A stretch of 64,000 nt of DNA from Phragmites australis (GCF_958298935.1 NC_084923.1:29666501-29730500), one strand, 5' to 3'; positions 52,989 through 64,000 are shown, numbered from the stretch's first letter. The notes: a model not told the origin generated them from the sequence alone. Numbers and translations: made by a program.

Positions 52989-55900
52989 TTACAACGCCAT
53001 AATCTATTTCAATTTTTCCTCATAGTCAAGGACTTTCGTGTTTGAGTCATTATTGATGGAGGAAGCTACAACAATTTAGTAAGTTTAGGTTTGATCAAGA
53101 AACTTTCCTTGCTGACAAGAACACATCCTTATCCATACCACATTCAGTGGTTCAATAATAGCGGTAAGGTGAAGGTAATCCAAACAGCTATGGTGTATTT
53201 TTCTATTGGTTCATACCATGATTATGCTGATTTTGATGTAGTTCCCATGCAACCATGCTCTGCTAGGACGACCATGAGAGTTTGATACTGATACAATATA
53301 TCATAGTAGAAGTAATAAGTACACTCTTATGCATAAAGGAAGGAAAATAACTTTTCTACCTTTAACCCCTGCTGAAATCGTGAAATGTGAACAACATATA
53401 GCTGAAAATAAGAGAAAAGAGCTTGAGAATGAATATGAAAATCAGCAAGTAGCGGGAAAAGTTTTTCCACCCAAAAAGGAGAAAGCAACAACAACTTCTA
53501 AGTTCGATGCAATTAAACTGGAAGGGTGTGTTATGCTTGCCACTAAATCTGACCTTACTGAAATTTGTGATAATGAGCTACCATGCTATATTTTGATATG
53601 CAAAGATGATTTAGTTTCACTTGAGGATATATCTACCTCTTTGCCTCCTACTATTGCTAACCTTTTGCAGGAGTTTGTGGATGTATTTTCAGCTGAGGTA
53701 CCCCCGGGATTACGACCTATTCGAGTGATTGAGCATCAAATTAATTTGATTCCGTGAGAAACTTTTTCAAACCGTGCTGCATATAGGACCAATCCGGAAG
53801 AGACTATGGAAATTCAGCGATAAGTTCAAGACCTTTTGGACCGCAAGTATATACGAGAAAGTCTTAGCCCTAGGGCTCTTCCCGTTCTTTTGGTTGCTAA
53901 GAAAGATGGTAGTTGGCGTATGTGTGTTGATTGTAGAGCGATCAATAATATTACTATCAGATATCGTCACCCTATCCCTAGCTTAGATGACATGCTTGAT
54001 GAATTGAGTGGTTCTATAATTTTCACTAAAATTGACTTGCGAAGCGGATACCACCAGATTAGAATAAAACTTGGAGATGAATGGAACACTGCATTTAAAA
54101 CTAAGTTTGGTTTGTATGAATGGTTAGTAATGCCATTTGGGTTAACTAAAGCACCTATTATTTTCATGCGATTGATGAACGAAGTTTTACGTGTTTTCAT
54201 GGGAAGATTTATGGTGGTTTATTTTGATGATATCTTGATTTACAGCAAGTCACAAGAACAACACTTTGATAATTTGCGTGCTGTTTTTAATGCTTTGAGA
54301 GATGCACGTTTGTTCGATAACCTCGAAAAGTGCACCTTTTGCACGGATCGAGTTTCTTTTCTTGACTATGTTGTTACTCCACAGGGAATAAAGGTGGATG
54401 AAGAAAAAATCAAATCCATAAAGAGCTGGCCGACCCCTGAGACTGTTACTCAAGTAAGAAGCTTTCATGCTGATGCGGGTTTCTATCGATGATTTGTGCA
54501 GGATTGCAGCACCATTGCCGCTTCATTAAACGAATTGACAAAGAAAGGAGTAATTTTCAAATGGGGATCTGCACAAGAAAAAACATTCAAGTTGTTGAAA
54601 GAGAAACTTACCCATGCTCCATTGCTCCAACTCACTGATTTTGGTAAGACCTTTGAACTTCAATTTGATGCTAGTGAGATTGTAATTAGAGGTGTGCTAA
54701 TTTAAGAAGGTAAACATGTTGCTTATTTCAGCGAGAAATTAAGTGGGCCAAGTCTGAATTATTCCACTTATAATAAAGAATTGTATGTTTTAGTTCGTGT
54801 TCTTGAAACTTGGCAACATTATCTATGGCCCAAAGAATTTGTTATATATTTTGATCATGAATCGCTGAAACATATTAGAAGTCAAACTAAACTGAATAAA
54901 TGATATGCTAAATGGATAGAATTTATTGAGTCATTTCCATATGTCATAAAACATAAGAAAGGAAAAGATAATGTGATTGCTGATGCGCTTTCTAGGCGTT
55001 ATACCATGTTATGTCAACTTGATCATAAGATTTTTGGTTTAGAGACCATTAAGGACTTATATGCTTCTGATTTAGACTTTAAAGACGTGCTTGAACATTG
55101 TACAGAAGGGAAAGCATGGAATAAATATGTGCTGAATGATGAATTACCATGCTAACAAGCTATGCATTCCAGTTAGCTCCGTTCATCTTTTGTTGTTGCA
55201 GGAGGTGCATGGAGGAGGATTGATGGCACATTTTGGAGCAAAGAAGACTGAAGATGTGCTGACCGCTCATTTCTTTTGGCAAAGATGAGATATGACGTCG
55301 AGCGCTACGTGTCACGTTGCATGACTTGGCGTAAAGCTAAGTCTCGCTTAAATCCACATGGCATTTACATGCCTCTTCCTGTTCCTAGTATATCTTGGGA
55401 GGATATTTCCATGGATTTTGTTTTAGGATTGCCTAAGACAATGAGGGGGAGGGATAGCATATTTGTAGTTGTGGATCGATTCTCTAAAATGGCACATTTT
55501 ATACCTTATCACAAGAGCGATGATGCTACTAACATAGCTGATTTATTTTTTAGGGAAATCATTCGACTACATGGAGTGCCTAATACTATCATCTCAGGTC
55601 GTGACACAAAGTTTTTGAGTCACTTTTGGAGATCACTTTGGAATAAATTGGGGACAAAGCTGCTGCTTTCTACTACATGTCATCCCCAAACTGATGGTCA
55701 AACAGAGGTCGTCAACCACACATTATCGACCATGTTACGGGAAGTTCTAAAGTAGAATTTGAGGATGTGGGAAGAGTATTTACCACATATTGAATTTTAT
55801 TACAATAGGTCGGTACACTCCAACACCAAGGTAAGTCTCTTCCAGGTAGTGTATGGAATTAATCCCCGTGCTCCTATTGATTTACTACATTTGCCTACTT

Positions 55901-56538
55901 TTGAAAGACTTAATTTAGATACTAAGAAATGTGCTGAGTTTATTCTTAAGTTGCATGATACAACTAAAAAGAATATACAAAGCATGACTAAAAAGTACAA
56001 GATTGCTGGAAGTTAAGGTAGGAAGGAAATAAAATTTGAACCGGGTGATTTAGTTTGATTGGATTTGAGGAATGAAAGGTTTTCAGAACTAAGAAAATCA
56101 AAGTTGATGTCTAGAGCTGATTGACAATTCAAGATAATTAAGAAAATCAATGACAATGCATAAAAATTGGACCTACTTGTAGATTTTAGGGTTAGTCACA
56201 CGTTTAACATTTCAGATTTGAAGCCATATTTGGGAGAAGAAGATGAGCTTGAGTCGAGGACGACTCCAATTCAAGAGCGGGAGGATGATGAGCCCATGGC
56301 TCTTTCGGATACTATCAATACCACCAATAATTCTCAAATCCTACAAGGTCCAATTAAAAGAGCACGACAATTAGACCACCAGGTTAACTCATTCCTTGCT
56401 ATTCATGTTTCCTTGGATAGATTACTACTAAATTCTTATGATATTTTATTGCATAGGAACATGGGAGAAGCACCACAACCTTACTCGAACATCACTCCTC
56501 GAAGGCCAAGTCCACTCGGACTCATGGCTGAGCTCTAG
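52989..56538 (+). pseudogene. CRM-like pol: protease, RT, RNase H, integrase, C-terminal tail
   Basis: Protease: VIIDGGSYNNLVSL (53049 onward), with Asp-Gly-Gly as in CRM elements. [50 protein letters not shown] and the catalytic [10 protein letters not shown] (54220). RNase H: LQFDASEIVIRGVLI then stop, [31 protein letters not shown]. Integrase: [15 protein letters not shown] (first Asp), then [10 protein letters not shown] (55591-55605), where the second catalytic Asp is replaced by Gly (GGT at 55597), and TDGQTEVVN with the Glu. The region between RNase H and integrase (55155-55275) is shifted. Stops occur near 53755, 53821, 54490, 54703, 54901, 55155, 55753 and 56014. The tail (SHTFNISDLKPYLGEEDELESRT, GPIKRARQLDHQV) runs into the 3' LTR to a TAG at 56536. 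There is no classical chromodomain. Dead through stops and the catalytic change. Confidence 0.9.
56273..56285 (+). promoter_or_regulatory. Polypurine tract of the CRM-like element
   Basis: AAGAGCGGGAGGA directly before the 3' LTR start. Confidence 0.8.
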
Positions 56539-57194
56539 TCGTGGTCGTGGTTGAAGTCATGGGCATGGTCCAAGTCGAGTTCCAGGACAGCATGTCAGTA
56601 AAACGGTATAACTCTCTCATACGAATTCTGTTTTAGGAAATCTTGTACATTCTGGAAAGCTTACGACGAGCACTTTCCAATGGATATGAGCTCGACCAAA
56701 TATTCCTTATAGTTTAGTCAGAGTCAAAGGAATAAGGTGTTACATCACTATTTTGAACCCTACCGGGTTTTGTAATCGTGTCGGAGTCAGAGTCCAGGTT
56801 GTGCACGCCTTTCTCCATGGTTACACAACCCTAGATTGACCTCCTCACGCCCCCTATATATACATAGTAGCCATCGTAGTTTAGGCTTGTGTTTAGCTTA
56901 GATTATTCTGTTTAATATTATTTTGTTGAACCCCAAACTCGAGTGCTTCATTGGTAATTAGCAATAATCAGATTGCATCTACCTATTCTTGCTTGTGTTC
57001 TCGATTCGCTTGCAGGAAAAAGTCTTCTTGGTGAGGTCAACAATGTCTTAGCACAGTTGATAACCACAGAGTAGTGGTGTAGTGGTTCCGAGGGTTCTTG
57101 ATCTGTTCTGATTGGAGCCTTTGGATCATCAATGTCGAAACTCCACTAATTGACTTATCATATTACCTTCGGAAGATCGGGCAAACACGCATCA
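56286..57194 (+). mobile_element. 3' LTR of the CRM-like element
   Basis: TGATGAGCCC ... CACGCATCA, 909 bp. It encodes the last part of the polyprotein and has one copy of the 58-bp unit. Confidence 0.85.
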
Positions 57195-57199
57195 CCTCA
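57195..57199 (+). repeat. Target site duplication CCTCA, right copy
   Basis: Identical to 49755-49759. Confidence 0.85.
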
Positions 57200-57345
57200 T
57201 CTTCTACTGCTCCTCCTAAATGCGCTTGCGTGTAGCCTCCCTCCTCTCGTTGGCTTCCATCTCATGGAAGCGTCTCCATATGGCGTGGTGCTCAATATGA
57301 AGGATGAACACATCTACTTCCGACTGCTCAGTATCTAGCCACCGT
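57200..57345 (-). pseudogene. Fragment of a charged coiled-coil frame, right of the CRM-like insertion
   Basis: The minus strand reads FLRWLDTEQSEVDVFILHIEHHAIWRRF... then MEANERREATRKR, then stops where Gln would fit (TAG twice). With the frame at 49630-49754 it may be the two halves of one gene split by the CRM-like element. Family not recognised. Confidence 0.4.
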
Positions 57346-57904
57346 AAGAAGTCACATGCTGGTGACAGTGATTACAAGGAAGACTAAAATGTTAAGTGGT
57401 AAATCTTAGTTATTTTTGGAATAGTATGGCCAGGGAGAGAGCCAACATTGCTGCTTCCCTAGGGTGGATTATACTCATAGTTGCACACATGAAGAACCTA
57501 CTTCTGTAGGTGTTGGAGAACTTGAAGGACTTCATCACCCTACAAAGGTCTCCACACCAGCACATAGCACTTCGACCCCATCAGGCGTAGTATCCGGCAT
57601 GTATTTCTTGGGGAAAGGATCGGGCGCCATTTTCATTGAAGTTGTGGAGGTTGAGGCTAGTGGTTTAGTTATATATGTGGCTAGGAGATCATCTATTTAT
57701 ACTGCGGATTTGTGCTGGTGCATAGACTAAGTCCATGGAAATTGGCCTTGGGAAAGTAGTTGATTTTGCAGTAAGGATTGGTCATATCAACTGAAAAGTT
57801 TATATTTGAAAAGCTTGTATTTGAAAAGGCTTATGTCTGAAAAGGCTACTTCTGAAAAGTCTAGATCTAAATAGGCTAGGTCTAAAAAGGCTATTGATGA
57901 GAAG
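57346..57904 (+). other. Unassigned DNA with an 18-bp tandem repeat
   Basis: The frame 57464-57730 has no known motif. From about 57795 to 57904 an 18-bp unit ('tctgaaaaggcttatgt' type) repeats six or seven times and reads as a hexapeptide SEKA(T/R)-like repeat in one frame, broken by a TAG. Confidence 0.5.
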
Positions 57905-59075
57905 TGTCAAAGATTAGTTCCTGACAATATGTTCGTAAATTGACTGGGTACCTTCAAGAGTAGGGATTAATCATGAAGAGAGACAAAATGATGTATACAG
58001 GTTTGAGCCTCCGAATGGAGTAATATCTACATCTTGTGGGGTTGTTGCTGCCTTATATTGATGATATCGGGTATAAAAAAGGTGGCTAAGACTATTATAA
58101 GGAGTTGATTGGATCTAATATATCCTAGGGCTCAAGTCGTCGAGTAACTCCTCTTTTGTTGTCTTTCGTGTTGCTCATAATTCCTTGTTCGTGTTTGGTT
58201 CTCGTTATCGTAGTTATGGTTGTCTTCTCCCCCAGCCTTTCCGCCTTACATAGGGGTGAGGTACCGACTCCTATCCAGCTGTAGTCAATAGGGAGTTGTT
58301 TTCCTTGATTTAAAAGTACCCTATTTTGAATGTAGATCGTATTGGTTTGGGCAACCAATCTAATCCCTCTCGGTATGTACCTCCTTAATTCCGGGTGTAT
58401 TAGGTACCGCTGATTCGGTTCCACGATATCTGGAGTTGTCAAATATGCTTCGTATATACCTTGTTAGGATATGATGTACTCCTTATGCGCATATACCCCA
58501 TAGTTAGATATTCGACAGTAGTTCCCTAACTCTACTCCAGAGAAGAGGTTTCCATAAGCACCTACTCAGTTATTGCCAAGTTTAAGCTTGGTCGAGTAAA
58601 GTAGATCAGACTCATGGTTGAAAGAATCGAGTATGGATGAATCCTTTCTCGAGTATCGAGTGGAAGTTTAATCAGTTCGAGCGCCCTGTGGCTAACCGCA
58701 CTTGAGACTCGAAGAAAAAAGATTTAAAGAACTCAACTGATCGACGATTCGACTCTGAGTAGAGTTAAAAAAACCTTTCAAAATTTGAAATGGCGGGTAT
58801 TGGTGCATTCAATGCGGGTAGAAGGGTGTGCAAAGATTCGCACGTCGTCATCATCCCGTCTTTCACGTCGATCGAATCACCGTAGAGATGGAAGTAGTTG
58901 TCGAAGTAGAATCAATTTCCGATTTTAATTTGGACACAATGCGTACTTATACTTCCGAAGAGAAACTCCATCGCCGCATCTTTTCTGCCTTTGCCAAAAC
59001 CTTGTCTTTAGTTCTCCTCTCCAAAGTTTTTTGGCCACTTTTGTTCAAGGATTTTCATCGCCCTCCCTGAGTTTC

Positions 59076-60003
59076 ATGGCTGAGAATCCCGATTGGGCTA
59101 CTCTACCATTAGGAGTACTAGATACCATCTCCAACAAGCTGCTGCACCCGGAGGATTTCGCTTTCTTCTGTTGTGTCTGCACTTCTTGGCGTGAAGTGCA
59201 TAGGTTGGCAGAGTTTGTGCCATGGATCTTGAATGGACCATTTGTGCACAATGATGGCTTGGTCAAGGTCCATCGTTTGGGGAGTGAAGCAATTTTTGAT
59301 CTTCGTTTCCAAGGTTTAGTCTGTGACAGTTGGGAGATAGTCAGGGCCTCAAGGGAGCTCTTGATTGTCATCGAGCGAGGGCGCCAAGTCAAGGGCAGAG
59401 TAGTCAACCCAGTGAAAGGATGGTTCTCCGACCTTCCACCACTCTCTTATGATGCATTTTGGGTAAGCCTGGAGGGATGTGTGGTGCGAAAGGATGAGAG
59501 ACTATTCATCATTGTCCTCCCAAGGATGCCATGTTTTAATCTTTATGACAAAGGGTGTGCATGAGTTTCTTATCGATAGTCCACTGTGTTGGTTCCAAGT
59601 CTCCAGTAGCAAATTCTGGTGGCGCATTGCTGATTTCCTGGATGGGATTGCTTCAGGGGATCCATCTTGAGTCATTGCAGCATTAGAACAGTTGATGCCG
59701 GAGTTCGAACTCTGGCAGCCTGGTCTGGGGGCCACTCGACTTATCTTGGATGAGACTCGCGTGTTTTTCTTGAAATCTTGGGGTGAACAAATTGATGATC
59801 CTGCTGAACACAATGCTCAGAAGCTAGTTTCCATTCATGCTTTTAATGATATTTGGGAGCCTCTCGACTGGAAAGCTATCCCTTGGATGAAGGACAAAAC
59901 AATTCTATTGGGCTTGACTTCTGAGGTTGTCCCTCTAGTAGCAGGGATTACCAACCCTGGTCGAACTCTGGGCTTTCGTCGGACAAGTTCAGCTTACGTT
60001 TGA
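59076..60003 (+). pseudogene. F-box/DUF295-like gene relic
   Basis: The ATG at 59076 begins MAENPDWATLPLGVLDTISNK, then LLHPEDFAFFCCVCTSWREV. This is an F-box (LPxxxLxxI...L....F..VC..W) of the kind that starts plant DUF295 (KIB-like) proteins, which recruit substrates to SCF ubiquitin ligases. It continues with PWILNGPF and a beta-strand-rich region like the DUF295 domain (RVVNPVKGWFSDLPPL, VSLEGCVV) to a stop at 59562-59564. A one-base change near 59545 would carry the frame on through HEFLIDSPLCWF, past a TGA (59668), to a TGA at 60001 (EPLDWKAIPWMKDKTILLG). That second part I do not recognise. It lies inside the probable LTR of a minus-strand element, on the opposite strand, so it was captured or the element inserted around it. 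No intron is visible. Confidence 0.65.
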
Positions 60004-60818
60004 GATGAATACTCGGTACTCGAGATTTCAAACCCCGACGCTGTTTCCAGGACAGTCAAATCCCTTGAAGGGAATTTTAAGTGGTGTTCTTGTAGGTGGA
60101 TATCTCCTAAGCTTTTCCCTTAAATATGTAATAGGATTCTTCTAGTTTGATAATTGTACTGGAGATGCAGCTGATATTTTGCCTGTCTAATATGCTATCA
60201 CTGCTATTTCCTTGTCTATCAAATAGAGTTTAGCACGAATAGATGCAAAACCGATTAGAGCATGCTATCGTTATTCTCGAGATTGATCATTGTTGTACTC
60301 GTTGATACGTGAAATCATAGCTAGACAAGCCATTAGATGTGCGGCCCTCGAGTACTCGAGAAGACCGTAATAGTGAGGAAAAGAGTAATACAGAGCTAGA
60401 AAAAGAAAGAGCATATTGAATTTTTTGTGAACTTTTATCAATTTCCTCATTCGATCAGCATACAAGCATGAACTCAATAGAGAGCACACACAAGACAGAC
60501 TAGGACTTCAGAACCCTCTTTGTCCGTTAGGCGTGATATGTCTGACAATCTATGTGCTGTTATCCCTCCTGAGGTATAGTTATTCGTCATCAACCCAACA
60601 CATTCCTCCGTTGGTTCTATTTATCACGATCAACGCAGAGCCAAATAAAATTTGAAAAAAAAATGTCTAAAAGAAATATGGTATTACAATGTAGCCCCTG
60701 ACTCTATGGTTGAGGAAGAAAATTACTCGATCGGAGAGTAGAAAAGGACAAACCTGTACCATTGATCGGAGAGCAATGTTATAGTTTAGAACACTGTACT
60801 TGACCGAATCTCGCTCTT

Positions 60819-60985
60819 GACCATGTGCTCGATGATGGAGTCAATCAAAGAGTAAGGCTCGTTCTCGACCATGTACTCAATAACGGAGTCGGTCGAAGAG
60901 TAAGGCTCGTTTTCGACCATGTACTCGATAACGGAGTCGGTCGAACAGTGAGGCTCGTTCTCGACTGAATACTCAGCAATGCAAG
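60819..60985 (+). repeat. 48-bp tandem repeat, about 3.3 copies
   Basis: 'gaccatgtactcgataacgg' units follow one another at 48-bp spacing from 60819. In the minus frame this is a 16-residue repeat (IEYMVENEPYSSTDSV), probably fortuitous. Confidence 0.85.
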
Positions 60986-61329
60986 CCCACAAGCGTTATA
61001 GTTTTGACTACAATATGATTATCGAGTGAACCTGAACCAGTGGGTAGGTGGGCATTAAAAGATCCCACTCCCATTTGTACTCGTTTTCACCGCAACATTG
61101 ATCTGACGCATCATAATGGCCGCCCATCCGACAAGCCATCACACCATCATGACTTCCACCAAACGTGCTACACGCCCGAGGTGACGCCATCGTTTGGATC
61201 TTGATGGCCACGTTTACACAGTACAACCTATTTTCCCCGCAATAAATAGAGGGAACTTGAAGTCATTTGTCAGTCGTCTCCTTTATTTCCTTTGCCCATT
61301 GCCTCCTAGGACTTGTAGAGCTTGAAGCC

Positions 61330-61830
61330 ATGGCCTCCACTCCATCTCCGGCTCTCGAGCCAATCCCAGGTGTCCTTTCCCCTAGGCCTCTCGCCATGAT
61401 ACCTCCTGAGGTCATCATCATCACATCCTCCGATGACGAGGACTAGAGTAGAGGGCCTCAGAAGGAGAGGGAAGAAGCATCCACCGTGGATGATCATCGT
61501 CCCCTCACTCAGCGCATTCGTCATTACATCAAGACCTATGCTTCGCAAAGACCTATGCCAGGCAGAAGACCACTCGGCATCACCAGCGTCGATCATCAGC
61601 TCCAGCAGGACCTTCGCCTCGGCGACTTTTCCTAGGCCTTATGTGGGTCGACGGCCGATTCCTAGGGTGATCAGTAGCCATCCAAGGGGGAATATAGAAG
61701 GTTCCTTGACTCGTTCAAGGGCAAATGAGGGCCCATACGCTTCCAAATTTTTGGAGGTGGTGGATCTTCACTATTTGCCAGAGCTAGGCGGATCCTTTCT
61801 GCTAATTTTGCACTAGCCACATGGATTAGA
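61330..61830 (+). other. Short plus-strand ORF and degenerate continuation in the LTR region
   Basis: The ATG at 61330 follows an AATAAATAG box (61243) and a pyrimidine-rich leader. It opens 38 codons rich in Pro/Ser (MASTPSPALEPIP) ending in an acidic TSSDDED and a TAG at 61444. In the same frame a further stretch (QRIRHYIKTYASQRPMPGRRP) continues with stops. It may be a small LTR-encoded gene or a captured exon. No family recognised. Confidence 0.3.
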
Positions 61831-61852
61831 GGAAAAGGGAAAGATTATGTAA

Positions 61853-63734
61853 TCAAGTAGCTAACTGAGTCGAATGTAATCGACTTACCTGTAACCTACC
61901 TTTTCTGTGAATAAACTTTCGGAGTTGGTCGATGTTCCATGAGTGCTCGAGTATCTCGCCGTTCGGAGTGGATAGCCGTACTAACCCAGATCGAGTGACT
62001 TCGACTACTATGTAAGGTCCTTCCCACTTAGGTGATAACTTGTAGCATCGAGCCTGTTTCTGACCTTTCATAGGACGAGGTCCCCAGTAGCGAGTTCTCT
62101 GGGTTGAATTCTCTGGCTTTAATATCTACACAACGCCTACTCATACTTAGCCGTTCAAATAGATGCTTGATCTCGGTACTCATCGAGTAGATTTTTGTCA
62201 TCTGCTCGTAGCTGCTCGTGCCCTTCTTTGGAGTAACTTTCCACTCGATGTGATCCAAACTACAACTTAGTCGAGAGCATCACTTCCGCTCCATAAACCA
62301 AGAAGAACAGAGTTTCACCAGTGGCTCTATTGGTCGAAGTACGAACGGCCCATAGTACTGAGGGAAGTTCTTTCACCCAATGTATCGAGTAGGGTTTTAG
62401 CCTGTCGAAGACCTGAGTTTTGATGCCCTGTACGACTATTCCATTAGCACGTTCGACTTGTTCGTTACTCTGCGGGTGAGCTACTGAGGCGAAACGAGTT
62501 TTGATACCAAATTCTTCGCAGAACGCAATAAACGTCCCGCTTCTGAACTGGCTACTATTATCCATAGTTATCCGATGTGGAATGCCAAATTGACTAATTA
62601 TGCTTCTCATGAACTTCTTGGTCGCTTCTACGGTTATCTTTCCTATAGGTTCAGCCTCTATCCACATGGTGAACGTGTCGATAGCCACAAATAGGAACTT
62701 GTAACGCCTTGGGCCCTTGGGAACGGTCCCAAGATATCCAAGCCCCATATGGAGAAAGGCCAAGAAAGAGGAATTATTTGCAGAGCTTGGGCTGGTCGAG
62801 TGGTCCGTCTTCCAAAAAATTGGTAGCTCTCGCACTTTTTAACCAGCTCGGAAGCATCCTAGAGGGCAGTCGGCCAATAGAATCCCTGGCGGAATTTCTC
62901 AACCCTTGAGATAGACTTGGTACGGAGTGGCGTTCGAGTAGTGCAGCATCTGTGTCGGTGAGTTCTGCCTCATTGACCTAGCCAGACTGCTAGCCGGGTT
63001 GGGTAGCATCCGTTCACTGAACTGTCGGGACAGATGAATTAAGGAGTTTCTCAACGAAGACTCCTATGGGTACGGGTGCTCGAGAAGAAGCGAGTCTAGC
63101 AAGTTCATCCGCACCAGAGTTATCACTCCTTCTGATGTGTGTCACTTCTAGCCTTTCGAACTTTTGCTCGAACTTTCGTACCTCGAGTAAATAAGCCACC
63201 ATGTTGTGGTATAAGCACTGGTACTCTTTTTGAACTTGGTTCATGACTAACTGTGGGTCCTCATTGACAAGAAGTCATTTAATTCTAAGTGATGCAGCTA
63301 TGCGGAACCCATTTACTAGTCCTTCATATTCTGCAACATTTTTAAAGGCTTTCAAATTTAATTGAACAAGGTACCTGAGTTCGTCGCCCGTTGGATATTT
63401 GAGTACAACGCCAGCCCCGTCCCCTGGAGCATGAGCAATCCATCAACGAAGAGCATCCAGTGATCTTCGACCATGTTTGGCCTTGCTTCTTCAATGCTTG
63501 TCCATTCGACGATGGGATCCCACTCGAAGTGTCCCACCTTGCGGTACGGGTCCAATGGTTTGGATTCGAGGGTACCGGTGTGGATCATTCCACCTTGATC
63601 GTCCCAATGGAAAACTATAGTTCCAAAGATAATCTCTGAGTCGACAGAAGGGGACTCAAAGACATCCTCGGTCGACTCGAAGCAATCGTAGAAGCCGGTG
63701 TCAGAAATCTAACGCGAGAGTGAGTCTGAGACAT
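61853..63734 (-). pseudogene. Retand-like pol remnant: RNase H and integrase
   Basis: The minus strand begins with an ATG at 63734 and about 20 gag-like codons. After a deletion and shift it continues with GHFEWDPIVEWTSI and RNase H: DHWMLFVDGLLMLQGTG, NVAEYEGLVNG, QLVMNQVQKEYQC, EVRKFEQKFERLEVTHIRRSDNSGADELARLAS. Integrase: CESYQFF, WGLDILGPFPRAQG (first catalytic Asp, in a shifted frame near 62730), KFLFVAIDTFTMWIEAEPIG, FGIPHRITMDNSSQF (second Asp), HPQSNEQVERANGIV (Glu). The C-terminal domain is at 62071-61853 (YKLSPKWEGPYIVVEVTRSGLVRL). The RNase H and integrase signatures are those of Tat/Retand. Gag, protease and RT are gone, so the element is non-autonomous by deletion. Several stops remain between the domains. 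Confidence 0.8.
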
Positions 63735-63763
63735 GATTAATCCTACAAAATGGAAGAAGAACC

Positions 63764-63780
63764 CTACCTGGCGCGCAAAC
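63764..63780 (-). promoter_or_regulatory. Primer-binding site of the right-hand Retand-like element
   Basis: Minus-strand TTTGCGCGCCAGGTAGGG lies directly inside the LTR end and matches the GCGCCAGGTAGGG context found in this lineage. Confidence 0.6.
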
Positions 63781-64000
63781 TATCAAAGATTAGTTCCTGA
63801 CATTATGTCCATAAATTTACTAGGTACCTTCGAGAGTAGGGATTAATCAAGAAGAGAGACAAAACGATGTATACAGGTTCGGGCCTCTAATTGGAGTAAT
63901 ACCCTACATCCTGTGGGGGTGTTGCTGCCTTGTATTGATGATCTCAAGTATAAGTAAGGTGGCTAAGACTATTACAAGGAGGTTATTGGATCTAATATAT
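63781..64000 (-). mobile_element. 5' LTR of the right-hand Retand-like element (partial)
   Basis: Matches 57905-58125 with few differences ('tagttcctgaca', 'tgtatacaggtt', 'ggtggctaagactatta'). It continues beyond the window. Confidence 0.8.

Larger units (their letters stand above)
49760..57194 (+). mobile_element. Structurally complete CRM-like Ty3/gypsy element
   Basis: Two LTRs with TGATGAG...CGCATCA ends (49760-50810 and 56286-57194), a 5-bp target duplication CCTCA, PBS at 50813, PPT at 56273-56285, and gag-pol in between with the frame continuing into the 3' LTR. LTRs of about 0.9 kb, a TGATGA start and the overlap of the coding region with the LTR are features of centromere-targeting CRM chromoviruses. 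The LTRs differ at many sites and by indels, so the insertion is old. Confidence 0.85.
57905..64000 (-). mobile_element. Retand-like gypsy element with long LTRs, running off the window
   Basis: The first 220 bases after 57905 (TGTCAAAGATTAGTTCCTGACA) match 63781-64000 in direct orientation, so both are LTR ends. On the minus strand the order is right LTR (from 63781 outward), PBS, a few gag codons, RNase H, integrase (to 61853), then a long left LTR region (57905 to about 61850). Gag, protease and most of RT are deleted. The left LTR region contains an F-box gene relic and tandem repeats. Confidence 0.65.

Noticed and set aside
1..64000. Centromeric satellite arrays (150-180 bp monomers)
   Set aside because: None was seen. 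The centromere-near inference rests on CRM-type elements alone.

Overview
The window looks like pericentromeric or centromere-proximal DNA of a grass. It is a nested stack of old LTR retrotransposons, mainly Ty3/gypsy with traces of Ty1/copia, plus one PIF/Harbinger DNA transposon and a few scraps that may derive from host genes. The grass assignment rests on the element types: Tekay/Del-like gypsy elements with LTRs of 3 kb or more starting TGTCACACCC or TGTAACACCC, Tat/Retand-like gypsy elements, a CRM-type gypsy element whose reading frame runs into its 3' LTR, and a Harbinger element with TTA target duplications. I cannot name the species. No intact host gene, rRNA, tRNA, CRISPR array or centromeric satellite was seen. 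Family names are from memory of conserved motifs, not from a search.

Layout. 1-262: end of a CRM-type element (minus). 391-10960: a decayed Retand-like element (plus), split inside gag by a 5.2-kb minus-strand solo LTR (2459-7639). 11262-18680: a Tekay-like element (minus) with 5' LTR, PBS, an extra ORF before gag whose N-terminus resembles histone H3, gag, protease, RT and RNase H; integrase and 3' LTR are missing. 18681-20468: part of another Tekay-like LTR. 20469-22085: a Tat-like protease/RT fragment (minus). 22086-23480: probable copia LTR/leader remnant. 23481-34847: a nearly complete Tekay-like element (plus) with a striking hairpin array upstream of gag and a chimeric 3' LTR. 34848-36260: LTR remnant (minus). 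36519-42450: a non-autonomous LTR element (plus) with a gypsy-type-transposon domain ORF and a 110-bp tandem repeat. 42502-42888: an unrecognised GC-rich ORF. 44933-49059: the PIF/Harbinger element. 49760-57194: a structurally complete CRM-like element with a CCTCA target duplication. 57905-64000: a large-LTR Retand-like element (minus) holding an F-box/DUF295-like gene relic on the opposite strand.

How the parts work. All retroelement reading frames are broken, so nothing here is likely to be autonomous. Several non-coding or accessory parts are nevertheless well preserved: the H3-tail-like ORF, the intron-bounded hairpin array with paired compensating stems, and an exon-like segment shared by four different LTRs and bounded by AG and a GC-type splice donor. 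These are the best candidates for undescribed biology.
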